A program made the position numbers and the translations under genes. DNA of 64,000 nt from Oscillibacter sp. (lineage in GTDB: Bacteria; Bacillota; Clostridia; Oscillospirales; Oscillospiraceae). Positions 39,955-47,992 of the stretch are shown one piece after another (position 1 is the first letter of the stretch; every line of letters starts with the position of its first letter). The notes beneath the pieces were generated by a model. That model saw only the letters and a program-made list of their open reading frames with translations. It searched no databases and was not told where the DNA came from. The DNA is taken from assembly GCA_017526785.1 (NCBI GenBank), contig JAFXQV010000015.1:108858-172857 (forward strand), in the 5' to 3' direction.

Positions 39955-41445
39955 ATGGACGACTTTCAAACAATCTTAGACGAACTCGACAAGATGGAGG
40001 CCGACGACAGAGCGCGGGAACGTGAACGCGCCCGGGCGCGGCGCTGGCGCGCGGTGAGACAGCGCCGCAAGAAACGGCAACGCAAACAGTTCGCGCTTCT
40101 GTGCCTGCTCCTCTGCGGACTGATGGCTTTCCCGGTGTTCTCGGCGGTCTCCGCGCGTTTCCGTGGCTTCCACGCGCCCCGCGCCGAACAATTAATTGCT
40201 TCCGCCTCCGGCCTCTTGGACGAACCGCTCGAAAACGGGGAAATATACGTCGGCGACCAGACGGAGAAATCAGCAGTCGACGATATGACGGCTTCCGGCG
40301 TGGCGGAGACCGAAACATACTCCTATGCTAACGGGGAAATATACGTCGGCGACCAGACGGGGCAATCGGCGTCGGAGACCGAAACATACTCCTATGAGAA
40401 CCCCGAAAACCTGCTCCCGAAAGGCTACGCGAAATCCGCTCCCGCGCCGGGCGTCGAGAACCCCGAAAACCTGCTCCCCGGGCAAACACAGCCCGCACAG
40501 TCCCAGTCGGCGGCCGCCTCCCGCGCCGTGGACGACCTCACGGAAAACCCGGAAAATCTCCCTCCCGCGCAGACTGACGCGTACGCCAAGACCGCCCAGA
40601 GGTTCACCCCCACGCGCGGCGCGAAAACCATTACATTAGGCCAGTCCGCCGAAATCGGCAGTCAGTACGCCGTGCTGATGGACGCCGATACCGGGTACAT
40701 CTACGCGGAACGCAACTCTGACGTGAAGGTTCCGCCTGCGTCCATGACCAAAGTTTTGACACTCCTTGTCGCCACGGAAAAGCTGATTAAAGTCACCCCC
40801 GAGGGCGTCAAGGGCATGGACACCAAAGTGACCATTACAAAGCCCGTCACCGATTACTGCTACGCGAACAATTGCAGTATCGCGGGGTTCGCGAGATGGG
40901 AGACCGTCACGGTACGGGATTTGCTCTACGGCTGTATACTTCCCTCTGGCGCTGACGCCTGTCTGGCGCTGGCGCGGCACATCTCCGGCTCCCAAGAGGA
41001 ATTCGTAAAGCTGATGAATCAGAAGCTGGAACAGTTGGGCATTTCCAAGACCGCGCATTTCACAAACTGTATCGGCCTCTACAATCCCGAACACTACTGC
41101 ACCATGAGGGACATGGCGGTTATCATGAAAGCGGCTATGAGCCACTCGATTTGCCGCGTGGTTCTCAACGCCCGGACGTTCCGCACGTCCTCGACGGCCG
41201 AACACCCGAAGGGCATTTCCCTGTCAAACCTGTTCCTCCGGCGCATTGAAGACCGTTTCGACAAAGCCGCGCTTGACTTTCGCGGCGCGAAAACGGGCTA
41301 TGTCCGGCAGTCCGGCAACTGCGCCGTGAGTTTCGCGGCGCGGCAGGACGGCAAAACGTTTATCTGTGTGACAGGCAAGGGAGCCGGACAGTGGGGCGTG
41401 ATTTCCGACCATACTTTGTTGTACCGCGCCTACTGCATGAACTGA
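39955..41445 (+). CDS. D-alanyl-D-alanine carboxypeptidase (PBP5/DacF class)
   Basis: This 496-residue penicillin-binding protein trims the terminal D-Ala of peptidoglycan stem peptides. An N-terminal cytoplasmic segment rich in Arg and Lys is followed by one membrane anchor (about residues 45-62, FALLCLLLCGLMAFPVFSAV). Residues about 75-215 are a repetitive linker containing two NGEIYVGDQT units and three ENPENL(L/P)P units. The S11 transpeptidase fold comes after: SMTK for the SxxK motif in PPASMTKVLTLL, SGAD at the SxN position, and GAKTGYVRQSG for KTG. Having Ala rather than Asn at SxN is a variant I recall in clostridial relatives. It is anchored by the N-terminus, not by a C-terminal amphipathic helix. 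Start: ATG after TGGAGG. Confidence 0.85.
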   Translation: MDDFQTILDELDKMEADDRARERERARARRWRAVRQRRKKRQRKQFALLCLLLCGLMAFPVFSAVSARFRGFHAPRAEQLIASASGLLDEPLENGEIYVGDQTEKSAVDDMTASGVAETETYSYANGEIYVGDQTGQSASETETYSYENPENLLPKGYAKSAPAPGVENPENLLPGQTQPAQSQSAAASRAVDDLTENPENLPPAQTDAYAKTAQRFTPTRGAKTITLGQSAEIGSQYAVLMDADTGYIYAERNSDVKVPPASMTKVLTLLVATEKLIKVTPEGVKGMDTKVTITKPVTDYCYANNCSIAGFARWETVTVRDLLYGCILPSGADACLALARHISGSQEEFVKLMNQKLEQLGISKTAHFTNCIGLYNPEHYCTMRDMAVIMKAAMSHSICRVVLNARTFRTSSTAEHPKGISLSNLFLRRIEDRFDKAALDFRGAKTGYVRQSGNCAVSFAARQDGKTFICVTGKGAGQWGVISDHTLLYRAYCMN

Positions 41446-41451
41446 AAGCGA

Positions 41452-41486
41452 ACCGCGTACAGTCAAACACTGTACGCGGTCTTTTT
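41452..41486. terminator. Terminator between convergent carboxypeptidase and rsmG genes
   Basis: Perfect stem accgcgtacagt / actgtacgcggt, then CTTTTT on the plus strand. Confidence 0.85.
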
Positions 41487-41536
41487 ACGCTGTTTTGCCC
41501 CGTCCGGCGTGGACGGCAAGGAAGATGGGGAAACGT

Positions 41537-42244
41537 TCAAAGCGGATTCTTCTTGATTTTCCCAAACGTCCGCGGATACCCGGACGGCGTGGCGTGTCGC
41601 TTCTCGATGACAACCACGCGGCGCGGGATATCGGAGCCGGGTATTGTGTAGTCCGACACCCGCTTGACGTATCCGCCCAGCGTCCGGATTGCGCGTGCCG
41701 CCGACGCTAATTCGGCGTCGCAGTTCACGGACTTCATGGCCAGAAACGCCCCGCCCACGCGCACCAGCGGCAAACATAATTCGGCGAGTACGGGCAGAGC
41801 CGCCACGGCGCGGGATACCGCGAAATCGAACCGTTCCCGATTTTGCGCGGCGTACTCTTCGGCGCGTCCCTGCACACAGTCCACGCCGGACAGTTTCAGC
41901 GCGTCGCAGACTTCCCGCAGAAAGTCCACGCGTTTCCGTTGCGCGTCAAGGAGTGTCAGCTTCAGGGACGGTTCCGCGAGCCGCAACGGCAGGCCGGGAA
42001 ATCCGGCACCCGTGCCAACGTCAATGACGCTTTTCCCGTGGAAGTCCGCGAACATCGTCAACGCGCAACTGTCCAGAAAGTGCAGTCGTGCAACGTCCGA
42101 TTCCGACGTGATGGCGGTCAGGTTCATGACGCGGTTCCGTTCCAGAAGCATTTCCGCGTATCGCCGCATAGGTTCGGCGGCGTCGGGCGGGAGTTGCAAC
42201 GCCGTCAGGCCGTCGCGTAACAGGGTTTGCATGTCGGCACTCAT
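41537..42244 (-). CDS. rsmG: 16S rRNA (guanine-N7)-methyltransferase RsmG
   Basis: This 235-residue SAM methyltransferase modifies G527 of 16S rRNA. Motifs: NLTAITSESDVARLHFLDS near the N-terminus, VIDVGTGAGFPGLPL for SAM binding, and AVSRAVAALPVLAELCLPL. The start overlaps the serS stop by four bases (ATGA); the longer frame upstream only shadows serS. In Firmicutes rsmG is usually found beside gidA and the parAB genes close to the origin, and here parB and parA lie 2 kb upstream on the same strand. Confidence 0.93.
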   Translation of the reverse strand: MSADMQTLLRDGLTALQLPPDAAEPMRRYAEMLLERNRVMNLTAITSESDVARLHFLDSCALTMFADFHGKSVIDVGTGAGFPGLPLRLAEPSLKLTLLDAQRKRVDFLREVCDALKLSGVDCVQGRAEEYAAQNRERFDFAVSRAVAALPVLAELCLPLVRVGGAFLAMKSVNCDAELASAARAIRTLGGYVKRVSDYTIPGSDIPRRVVVIEKRHATPSGYPRTFGKIKKNPL

Positions 42245-43554
42245 ACGGCGCGCTTTTTCGGAATCAGGATTTCCGTACCGCCCATGTAGGGGCGGAGAAT
42301 CTCCGGAATTGTCACGGAGCCGTCGGCCTGCAGATGATTTTCCAGAAACGCTATCAGCATGCGCGGCGGGGCGACGCAAGTATTATTGAGTGTGTGGCAG
42401 AGCTGTATTTTGCCTGTTTCGTCGCGGTAGCGGATACGGAGCCGCCGCGCCTGCGCGTCGCCTAAATTGGAACACGAACAGACCTCAAAATATTTCTGCT
42501 GGCGCGGAGACCACGCTTCGATGTCGCAAGACTTCACTTTCAGGTCGGCGAGGTCGCCCGAACAGCATTCAAGTTGCCGGACGGGGATTTCGAGTGCCCG
42601 GAAGAGTTCCACGGAGTAGCGCCACAGTTTTTCATACCACGCGGCGGAATCCTCCGGCTTGCATACGACTATCATTTCCTGTTTCTCAAACTGGTGGATA
42701 CGGTAGACGCCGCGCTCTTCGATACCGTGCGCGCCCTTCTCCTTGCGGAAACAGGGCGAGTAAGATGTGAGTGTCTGCGGGAGGGTGTCGCCGGGGAGAA
42801 TCTGGTCAATAAAGCGGCCTATCATGGAGTGTTCGGACGTGCCGATTAGATACAAGTCCTCCCCTTCAATTTTGTACATCATGCCGTCCATGTCGGTCTG
42901 GCTCATGACGCCCTCCACGACCGCGCCGTGAATCATGAACGGCGGGATACAGTACGTGAAGCCCTTGCCAATCATGAAATCACGTCCGAGAGCAAGGACG
43001 GCCTCATGCAGACGGGCGATGTCGCCGAGCAGATAGTAGAAGCCGTTACCGGACACGCGTCCGGCGGCGTCGAGGTCAATTCCGTTGAACGTGTCCATAA
43101 TGTCGGTATGGTACGGTATCGGGAAATCGGGCGTGACGGCCTCTCCAAAGCGTTCCACTTCCACGTTTTGACTGTCGTCAGCGCCAATCGGCACGGACGG
43201 GTCAATCATCTGGGGGATGAGGAGCATTTTCTGGTGAAGTTCGCGCTCTAATTCGGGTTCGCGCTGTTCAAGGGCTTTGAGGCGTTCGGCGTTGGCCGTG
43301 ACCTGCTGTTTGACGGCTTCGGCCTCTTGGAGTTTGGACGGGTCTTTCTTGGCCTGTCCCATGAGTTTCCCGATTTCTTTACTCAGGCGGTTTCTGTCGG
43401 AGCGGAGAGTGTCGGCTTCGGAAATAACGGCTCTGCGTTCGGCGTCGAGAGCAAGCACTTCGTCAACGAGCGGAAGTTTCTGCTCCTGAAACTTCTTGCG
43501 GATATTCTCGCGCACGGCGTCGGGGTTCTCCCGGATAAAGCGAATGTCAAGCAT
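42241..43554 (-). CDS. serS: Seryl-tRNA synthetase
   Basis: This 437-residue class II synthetase charges tRNA-Ser. The N-terminal long helical arm spans about residues 30-105 (EQKLPLVDEVLALDAERRAV). Class II motif 2 reads CFRKEKGAHGIEERGVYRIH, and motif 3 is near the C-terminus. SerS-specific NGFYYLLGDIARL and LIGTSEHSMIGRF are present. Length is slightly above average. The gene has ribosome site AAGGAAG and sits between rsmG and an upstream parS site. No T-box leader fits in the 65-base gap before it. Confidence 0.95.
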   Translation of the reverse strand: MLDIRFIRENPDAVRENIRKKFQEQKLPLVDEVLALDAERRAVISEADTLRSDRNRLSKEIGKLMGQAKKDPSKLQEAEAVKQQVTANAERLKALEQREPELERELHQKMLLIPQMIDPSVPIGADDSQNVEVERFGEAVTPDFPIPYHTDIMDTFNGIDLDAAGRVSGNGFYYLLGDIARLHEAVLALGRDFMIGKGFTYCIPPFMIHGAVVEGVMSQTDMDGMMYKIEGEDLYLIGTSEHSMIGRFIDQILPGDTLPQTLTSYSPCFRKEKGAHGIEERGVYRIHQFEKQEMIVVCKPEDSAAWYEKLWRYSVELFRALEIPVRQLECCSGDLADLKVKSCDIEAWSPRQQKYFEVCSCSNLGDAQARRLRIRYRDETGKIQLCHTLNNTCVAPPRMLIAFLENHLQADGSVTIPEILRPYMGGTEILIPKKRAV

Positions 43555-43590
43555 ATTGTATCTTCCTTTCGGTTCTGTCGCGCCGGGAAT

Positions 43591-43606
43591 TGTTTCACGT
43601 GAAACA
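43591..43606. promoter_or_regulatory. parS centromere site (perfect)
   Basis: TGTTTCACGTGAAACA matches the 16-bp consensus for Spo0J/ParB binding at every position. It lies in the gap between the membrane coiled-coil gene and serS. Confidence 0.95.
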
Positions 43607-43619
43607 CTCCGGCGGCGTG

Positions 43620-44183
43620 TTAAGTGTTTTCAGTAACTGGCGGCGTCGCGGACGCCTCCGCGATACGTGCAGGGACGGCTTCTTGAAGTTGCCGGTAGCA
43701 GTCCAGCGGGGAAATGACGCCGTTCCCGGGAGATTCAGTCGGGAGACTGTCTGACAGCCCCTCGGCCTCGAACGCCTCAATACTCGCCTCACATGCCCGG
43801 TATAGCCCCGCCTGATACTGCATTTGTATCAGATAGAGCCGCCGCAGAGCTTCGGCGCGTCTGTGTTCGGCGTCCGCGCGGCCGGACGCCTCCTCCTGTT
43901 CGGCACGGGCTTCTTTCAACTGGTTTTGGAGCGTCTGCCGGGCTTCCTGCAGGTCTATGATTTTCTCCTGCAAGTTCTGCACTTCCCGCATGACCGACAC
44001 GGAACTTTGCAATTCCCCCAACGCCTCGGTGTTGTTGCGCTGGTGAATCAGCGACGACAGGCACATTAACAGCATGGCCGCGCTGAACAGTAACAGGATA
44101 TACAGAAACACGCTCATGTTTCCTGTCCGCAAGGCCGACGCGTTCCGCTCCGTGACTTCCTCTTTGTTTTCTTCGTTGCTCAT
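43620..44183 (-). CDS. Membrane-anchored coiled-coil protein downstream of parB
   Basis: A 187-residue protein with a short cytoplasmic N-terminus, one transmembrane helix (about residues 24-44, VFLYILLLFSAAMLLMCLSS) and a long coiled coil (about residues 55-115, with heptads such as LQEKIIDLQEARQTLQNQL). The C-terminal part ends in a Pro/Thr-rich tail. Its start overlaps the parB stop by four bases, so translation is coupled with parB and it may link chromosome segregation or division to the membrane. I do not recognise a family. That link is inference from position only. Confidence 0.7.
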   Translation of the reverse strand: MSNEENKEEVTERNASALRTGNMSVFLYILLLFSAAMLLMCLSSLIHQRNNTEALGELQSSVSVMREVQNLQEKIIDLQEARQTLQNQLKEARAEQEEASGRADAEHRRAEALRRLYLIQMQYQAGLYRACEASIEAFEAEGLSDSLPTESPGNGVISPLDCYRQLQEAVPARIAEASATPPVTENT

Positions 44184-45100
44184 TCCGTGTACTCCTCCCG
44201 GAACCGACGAATGTTCACCAGTGACAACGCCTCCAAGAGCGCGTTTAAGTCGTCAAGGCCGTAATAGTCCAGCTCAATGCGCCCCTTCTTGCGCCCGTTG
44301 ACAATCCGGACGCCGCGCCCTAATTTCGCCGACAGTTCCTTTTGCGCCTCGGTCGTGTAGTCGATGTCCTTCGGGTCGTCGAGCATTTCCTTCTTGACGA
44401 CGATTTCCGGCTTTTTGCGCTGTGCCGTTTTCATCTTCGCGAGTTGTTCCGTCTGCCGGACGGATAAGCCGCCGTCCATGACCTCTTTCGCGGCCTCCTC
44501 CTGCAAGTCGGACGGCAACGGGATTAACGCCCGGGCGTGTCCGGCCGTCAGCTTCCCCTCCTCGACGAATACGCGTACCGACTCCGACAGGTCGAGCAAG
44601 CGCAACGCGTTCGCCACCGCGCTTCGGGACTTCCCCACCCGCTTCGATACTTCCTCCTGTGTCATGTGATACAAGTCCATGAGTGTCCGGTATCCGGCGG
44701 CCTCCTCCATGGGGTTCAAATCTTCCCGCTGTAGATTCTCAATCATGGCGAGTTCGGCGGCGGTCTGGTCGTCGGCCTCCACGACGATGACCGGGACTTT
44801 GTCCAGTCCGGCCATACGGGCGGCGCGCCAGCGGCGTTCCCCGGCGATAATCTGATAGTAGCCGGAATCCAGCTTCCGGACGGTCAGCGGCTGTAAAATG
44901 CCGTGTTCCCGGATGGAGTCGGCCAACTCCGCCAGCGCCTCGGGGTCGAAATTTTTACGGGGCTGTCCGGCGTTGGTCTCCACGTCCGTGAGCGGCAACA
45001 TGGTCATTTTGCCGTTTTCGGGTTCGCTGTCCGACATGAAAGCGCTTTCCCCCAACAGCGCCCCCAATCCCCGGCCTAAGCCCGACGGTTTTTTCAGCAT
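44180..45100 (-). CDS. parB: Chromosome-partitioning protein ParB/Spo0J
   Basis: This 306-residue protein binds parS and spreads as a CTP-dependent clamp. Visible parts are the N-terminal ParA-contacting basic segment (KKPSGLGRGLGALLG), the CTP-binding motifs in ADSIREHGILQPLTVR and IAGERRWRAARMAGL, and the HTH/core region LQREDLNPMEEAAGYRTLM followed by GKSRSAVANALRLLDL. The C-terminal dimerisation domain closes the protein. Two parS sites flank the operon. The ATG overlaps the parA stop by one base (TAATG). Confidence 0.95.
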   Translation of the reverse strand: MLKKPSGLGRGLGALLGESAFMSDSEPENGKMTMLPLTDVETNAGQPRKNFDPEALAELADSIREHGILQPLTVRKLDSGYYQIIAGERRWRAARMAGLDKVPVIVVEADDQTAAELAMIENLQREDLNPMEEAAGYRTLMDLYHMTQEEVSKRVGKSRSAVANALRLLDLSESVRVFVEEGKLTAGHARALIPLPSDLQEEAAKEVMDGGLSVRQTEQLAKMKTAQRKKPEIVVKKEMLDDPKDIDYTTEAQKELSAKLGRGVRIVNGRKKGRIELDYYGLDDLNALLEALSLVNIRRFREEYTE

Positions 45101-45867
45101 TACATCTCACTCCTTCCCTGCTTCCGCAAAAATTCCTCTGCCAGCGCCCGATAGGCGATGGTCCCGCGACAGAGGGGGTCATAGACGGTAATGGGTTCGC
45201 CGTGGCTGGGAGCCTCCGACAGACGCACGTTCCGGGGAATGACCGTGGCGTACACCTTGCCGGGGAAATAGCGCTTGACTTCCTGCGCCACCTGCATGGC
45301 GAGATTGGTACGCGTGTCGTACATGGTCATAAGGACGCCTTCCAGTTCCAGACGCGGATTCAGGGAACGCCGCACTAACCGAACGGTGTTCATCAAGTCG
45401 GAAAGCCCCTCCAGCGCGAAATACTCGGCCTGCACGGGTACAAGGATACTGTCGGCGGCGCACAGAGCATTCAGCGTCAGCAATTCGAGAGACGGCGGAC
45501 AGTCAATGAAAATGAAATCGTACTGTTCGGCGACCTGCGAGAGAGCGGTTTTCAGGAGAAATTCCCGATGTTCCATGCCGATTAACTCAATAGCCGCCCC
45601 GGCGAGGGCATTGTTAGACGGCAACACGTCGCCGCAAGCGGTACGGGAAATCACGTCCGCAATGGAGGGGATGTCGGTCAGGACGCCGTAGACGCCTGTA
45701 GAGGCGTCTTTGTCGACCCCCATGCCGGATGTTGAATTAGCCTGCGGGTCGAAGTCACACAACAGCACGCGCTTTCCGGTTTCGACTAACGCGGCGGTGA
45801 GGTTGACACAAGTCGTTGTTTTCCCGACGCCGCCTTTCTGATTGACGACCGCGATTGTTTTACACAC
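45100..45867 (-). CDS. parA: Chromosome-partitioning ATPase ParA/Soj
   Basis: This 255-residue Walker-type ATPase drives origin segregation with ParB. The deviant Walker A with its signature lysine is KGGVGKTTTCVNL, Walker A' is LLCDFDPQANST, and Walker B reads YDFIFIDCPPSLELL. Length and lack of an N-terminal HTH indicate the small chromosomal Soj type. The start was set at a GTG (CKTIAVVNQKGG follows) because a GGGTGA site lies at suitable spacing; another in-frame GTG lies three codons upstream. A strong promoter lies about 30 bases upstream. Confidence 0.93.
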   Translation of the reverse strand: MCKTIAVVNQKGGVGKTTTCVNLTAALVETGKRVLLCDFDPQANSTSGMGVDKDASTGVYGVLTDIPSIADVISRTACGDVLPSNNALAGAAIELIGMEHREFLLKTALSQVAEQYDFIFIDCPPSLELLTLNALCAADSILVPVQAEYFALEGLSDLMNTVRLVRRSLNPRLELEGVLMTMYDTRTNLAMQVAQEVKRYFPGKVYATVIPRNVRLSEAPSHGEPITVYDPLCRGTIAYRALAEEFLRKQGRSEM

Positions 45868-45898
45868 AAAAATCACCCGCTTTCGTGATAGCCGTTCT

Positions 45899-45927
45899 AT
45901 TATAACAACGCAGGCACATTCTTGCAA
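45899..45927 (-). promoter_or_regulatory. Promoter of the parA-parB operon
   Basis: Minus strand TTGCAA, 17-base spacer, perfect TATAAT. Confidence 0.8.
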
Positions 45928-45935
45928 GGGCGGAT

Positions 45936-45986
45936 TCGCAAAAAATCAAGGCTCCCAATGCTTCGTGAGAAACAAAGGGAAGCCTT
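45936..45986 (-). terminator. Terminator of the GH13 gene
   Basis: On the minus strand the arms aaggcttccc and gggagcctt enclose a loop of about 20 bases and are followed by GATTTTTTG. It separates the amylase gene from the parA promoter. Confidence 0.65.
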
Positions 45987-46006
45987 GCGGAATGCCGCCG
46001 CTTCAA

Positions 46007-46022
46007 TGTTTCATGTGAAACA
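46007..46022. promoter_or_regulatory. parS centromere site (one mismatch)
   Basis: TGTTTCATGTGAAACA differs from the consensus at one central position. With the site at 43591 it brackets the parAB operon. Confidence 0.85.
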
Positions 46023-46039
46023 TTCAAAGCCTTGCGCCG

Positions 46040-47908
46040 TTACCCGAGGATGTATCCAGTCAGAGGCGGGACTTTTAGCGAAAGCCGCTGGTCTTGCACC
46101 ACGTAGAACTTTTGCCCGGACAGAAGGTCGCACGCCTCAGAACCGCCTAACCAGTCAATCATAATTTCCTGTTCGCGGTCTCCCGCGTTGACGACAAGCG
46201 CCGTATATTCGGCGTGCTTCTTCCGTGCAAAGGCCAGTATCGCCCCCGACGTGTAGAGCCAGTGCAGGTCTCCCCGTTGCAGTGAAACCCGCTCGTGACG
46301 CAGACGCCCTAACGCCGCGAAATGCCGCTGAAGGTCGTTCTCCTGATGTCCCCAAGGATACGTCCCCCGGTTGAAGGGGTCCTCCCATCCCTCCATTCCG
46401 CATTCGTCGCCATAGTAGACCGTCGGCGAACCCGGAAACGCGTACAGTATCATCGCCGCCAGACGCACCAGCGCCAGCCCGCGCCGCCGTTCTTCGGGAG
46501 ACAGACGGAATTTGGCACAAGCGTCTTTGTCGCCGGGTCTGTGTTTCGCGCCTAACTCCGTCAGTATGCGCGCCGTGTCGTGCGTGCCTAAGAAGTTCAT
46601 AGCCGAGTTGAACGCCGCCGGGGGATAGTTTTCCCGCAACGTCTCCAAGCTCTCCCGGAAGCGGTCGGCGTCGCCGCCCCGCAGATAGTCCAAAACCGCG
46701 CTCCGAAACGGGTAATTCATCACGCCGTGTAACTCACTGCCCAAGAAGTAACGCCGCCGCTGTGAGTAGGCAATCTTATTACTCGCGTCCTCCCAGACTT
46801 CGCCTATCAGCACCGCGTAGGACGCCGTTTCGTGCATGACTGTCCGGATATGCTCTATGAAGCTGTCCGGGAGTTCGTCGGCCACGTCCAGACGCCACCC
46901 CGACGCCCCCGCCCGCAACCAGTGCCGGACAACGGAATCTTTGCCCCAGATAATATAATTCTGGTAGCTCTGGTTCTCTTCTATGGTGTCGGGCAGGGTG
47001 TGAATGCCCCACCACGCCGTGTACTCGTCCGGCCACTTCTGGAACTTGTACCACTCATAATAAGGGCTGTCCTTGCTCTGGTACGCGCCCGGCTCCGGGT
47101 ACCACCCATCCGCGTTGAAGTAGCGGCTCTGCGACCCCGTGTGGCTGAAAACGCCGTCGAGTATGACGCGCATGCCGCGGCGGTTCGCCTCTATGCACAT
47201 TTCCCGGAAATCGTCCTCCGTGCCGAGCATGGGGTCAATGTGCATGTAGTCGGCCGTGTTGTAGCGGTGGTTCGACGCCGATTCAAAAATAGGGTTCAGG
47301 TACAGCGTCGACACGCCCAGCTCCGCCAGATAGTCCAGCTTGGATGTAATGCCTTTCAGGGAACCGCCGAAAAAATCACGGTTCCAAACGCCGTCGGGCG
47401 GATTGTACACGGGCTGGTCTTCCCAGTTCTCGTGAACCCAGCGGTTCCCAATCATGCCCTCCGGGTTCGGAACGTCCAGACGGCAGAACCTGTCCGGGAA
47501 AATCTGATACGTCACGCCAGCGCCAAACCAAAAGGGGGTATGGCTTTTCTGGTAAACGGTCATCTGCCACGGCTCTATTTTGTTGTCGCTGCGGTATCCG
47601 GTGCGGTCGAGGTCGCACCCCGAACCGTCGTCGCGCCAGAGCTTGAAGTAGTACCAGACCAGTTGCGGCTCCGACGGCGCGGGGAAACTCGCGTAAAAAC
47701 GTACGCGGTCGCCGTCCATGGCCTGCGGGTATAGTTCGGTCTTGAACTTCTCCCCGGTGTAGTCGTTTTTCATCATGACGGCGCAATGGGTGAAGCCCTC
47801 ACTCCGTAGAGGCCGACAGCGCAAGATGATATTTTGCCCGCACTCGACCGCGCCGAACGGCTCCTTGCAGTGAATGCTACGGGAATCAAACACGAAAGGC
47901 TCACTCAT
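46040..47908 (-). CDS. GH13-family alpha-amylase / neopullulanase-like enzyme
   Basis: This 622-residue glycoside hydrolase acts on alpha-1,4 (and possibly alpha-1,6) glucans or cyclodextrins. Residues about 1-125 form an N-terminal beta-sandwich like that of neopullulanases (CBM34-type). The (beta/alpha)8 barrel has all four GH13 regions: DGVFSHTG, GWRLDVADEL with the nucleophile aspartate, GEVWED with the acid/base glutamate, and FLGTHDTAR. The C-terminal all-beta domain starts near residue 560. There is no signal peptide, so it works in the cytoplasm on imported maltodextrins. Start at the internal ATG, preceded by AAAGGAG; the earlier frame lies within a hairpin. Confidence 0.9.
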   Translation of the reverse strand: MSEPFVFDSRSIHCKEPFGAVECGQNIILRCRPLRSEGFTHCAVMMKNDYTGEKFKTELYPQAMDGDRVRFYASFPAPSEPQLVWYYFKLWRDDGSGCDLDRTGYRSDNKIEPWQMTVYQKSHTPFWFGAGVTYQIFPDRFCRLDVPNPEGMIGNRWVHENWEDQPVYNPPDGVWNRDFFGGSLKGITSKLDYLAELGVSTLYLNPIFESASNHRYNTADYMHIDPMLGTEDDFREMCIEANRRGMRVILDGVFSHTGSQSRYFNADGWYPEPGAYQSKDSPYYEWYKFQKWPDEYTAWWGIHTLPDTIEENQSYQNYIIWGKDSVVRHWLRAGASGWRLDVADELPDSFIEHIRTVMHETASYAVLIGEVWEDASNKIAYSQRRRYFLGSELHGVMNYPFRSAVLDYLRGGDADRFRESLETLRENYPPAAFNSAMNFLGTHDTARILTELGAKHRPGDKDACAKFRLSPEERRRGLALVRLAAMILYAFPGSPTVYYGDECGMEGWEDPFNRGTYPWGHQENDLQRHFAALGRLRHERVSLQRGDLHWLYTSGAILAFARKKHAEYTALVVNAGDREQEIMIDWLGGSEACDLLSGQKFYVVQDQRLSLKVPPLTGYILG

Positions 47909-47932
47909 GGAAAACTCTCCTTTCTTAGTGCG

Positions 47933-47963
47933 ACAGGGAACCGGACTGTATCCGGCTCCCTGT
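47933..47963. other. Hairpin between the PBP2 and GH13 genes
   Basis: A near-perfect stem (acagggaaccgga / tccggctccctgt) with a short loop lies in the 84-base gap. Neither strand has a clear T-run, so it may be a weak terminator, an mRNA stabiliser or an attenuator. Confidence 0.45.
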
Positions 47964-47992
47964 GTCAAAGCGCTATGTGAACCGGCGTGGTA

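Noticed and set aside
40101-40331. Frames around the carboxypeptidase linker in other phases
   Set aside because: They arise from repetitive GC-rich DNA and have no ribosome site or recognisable sequence.
43555-43619. Possible T-box upstream of serS
   Set aside because: The gap is only 65 bases and is largely occupied by parS, too short for a T-box.
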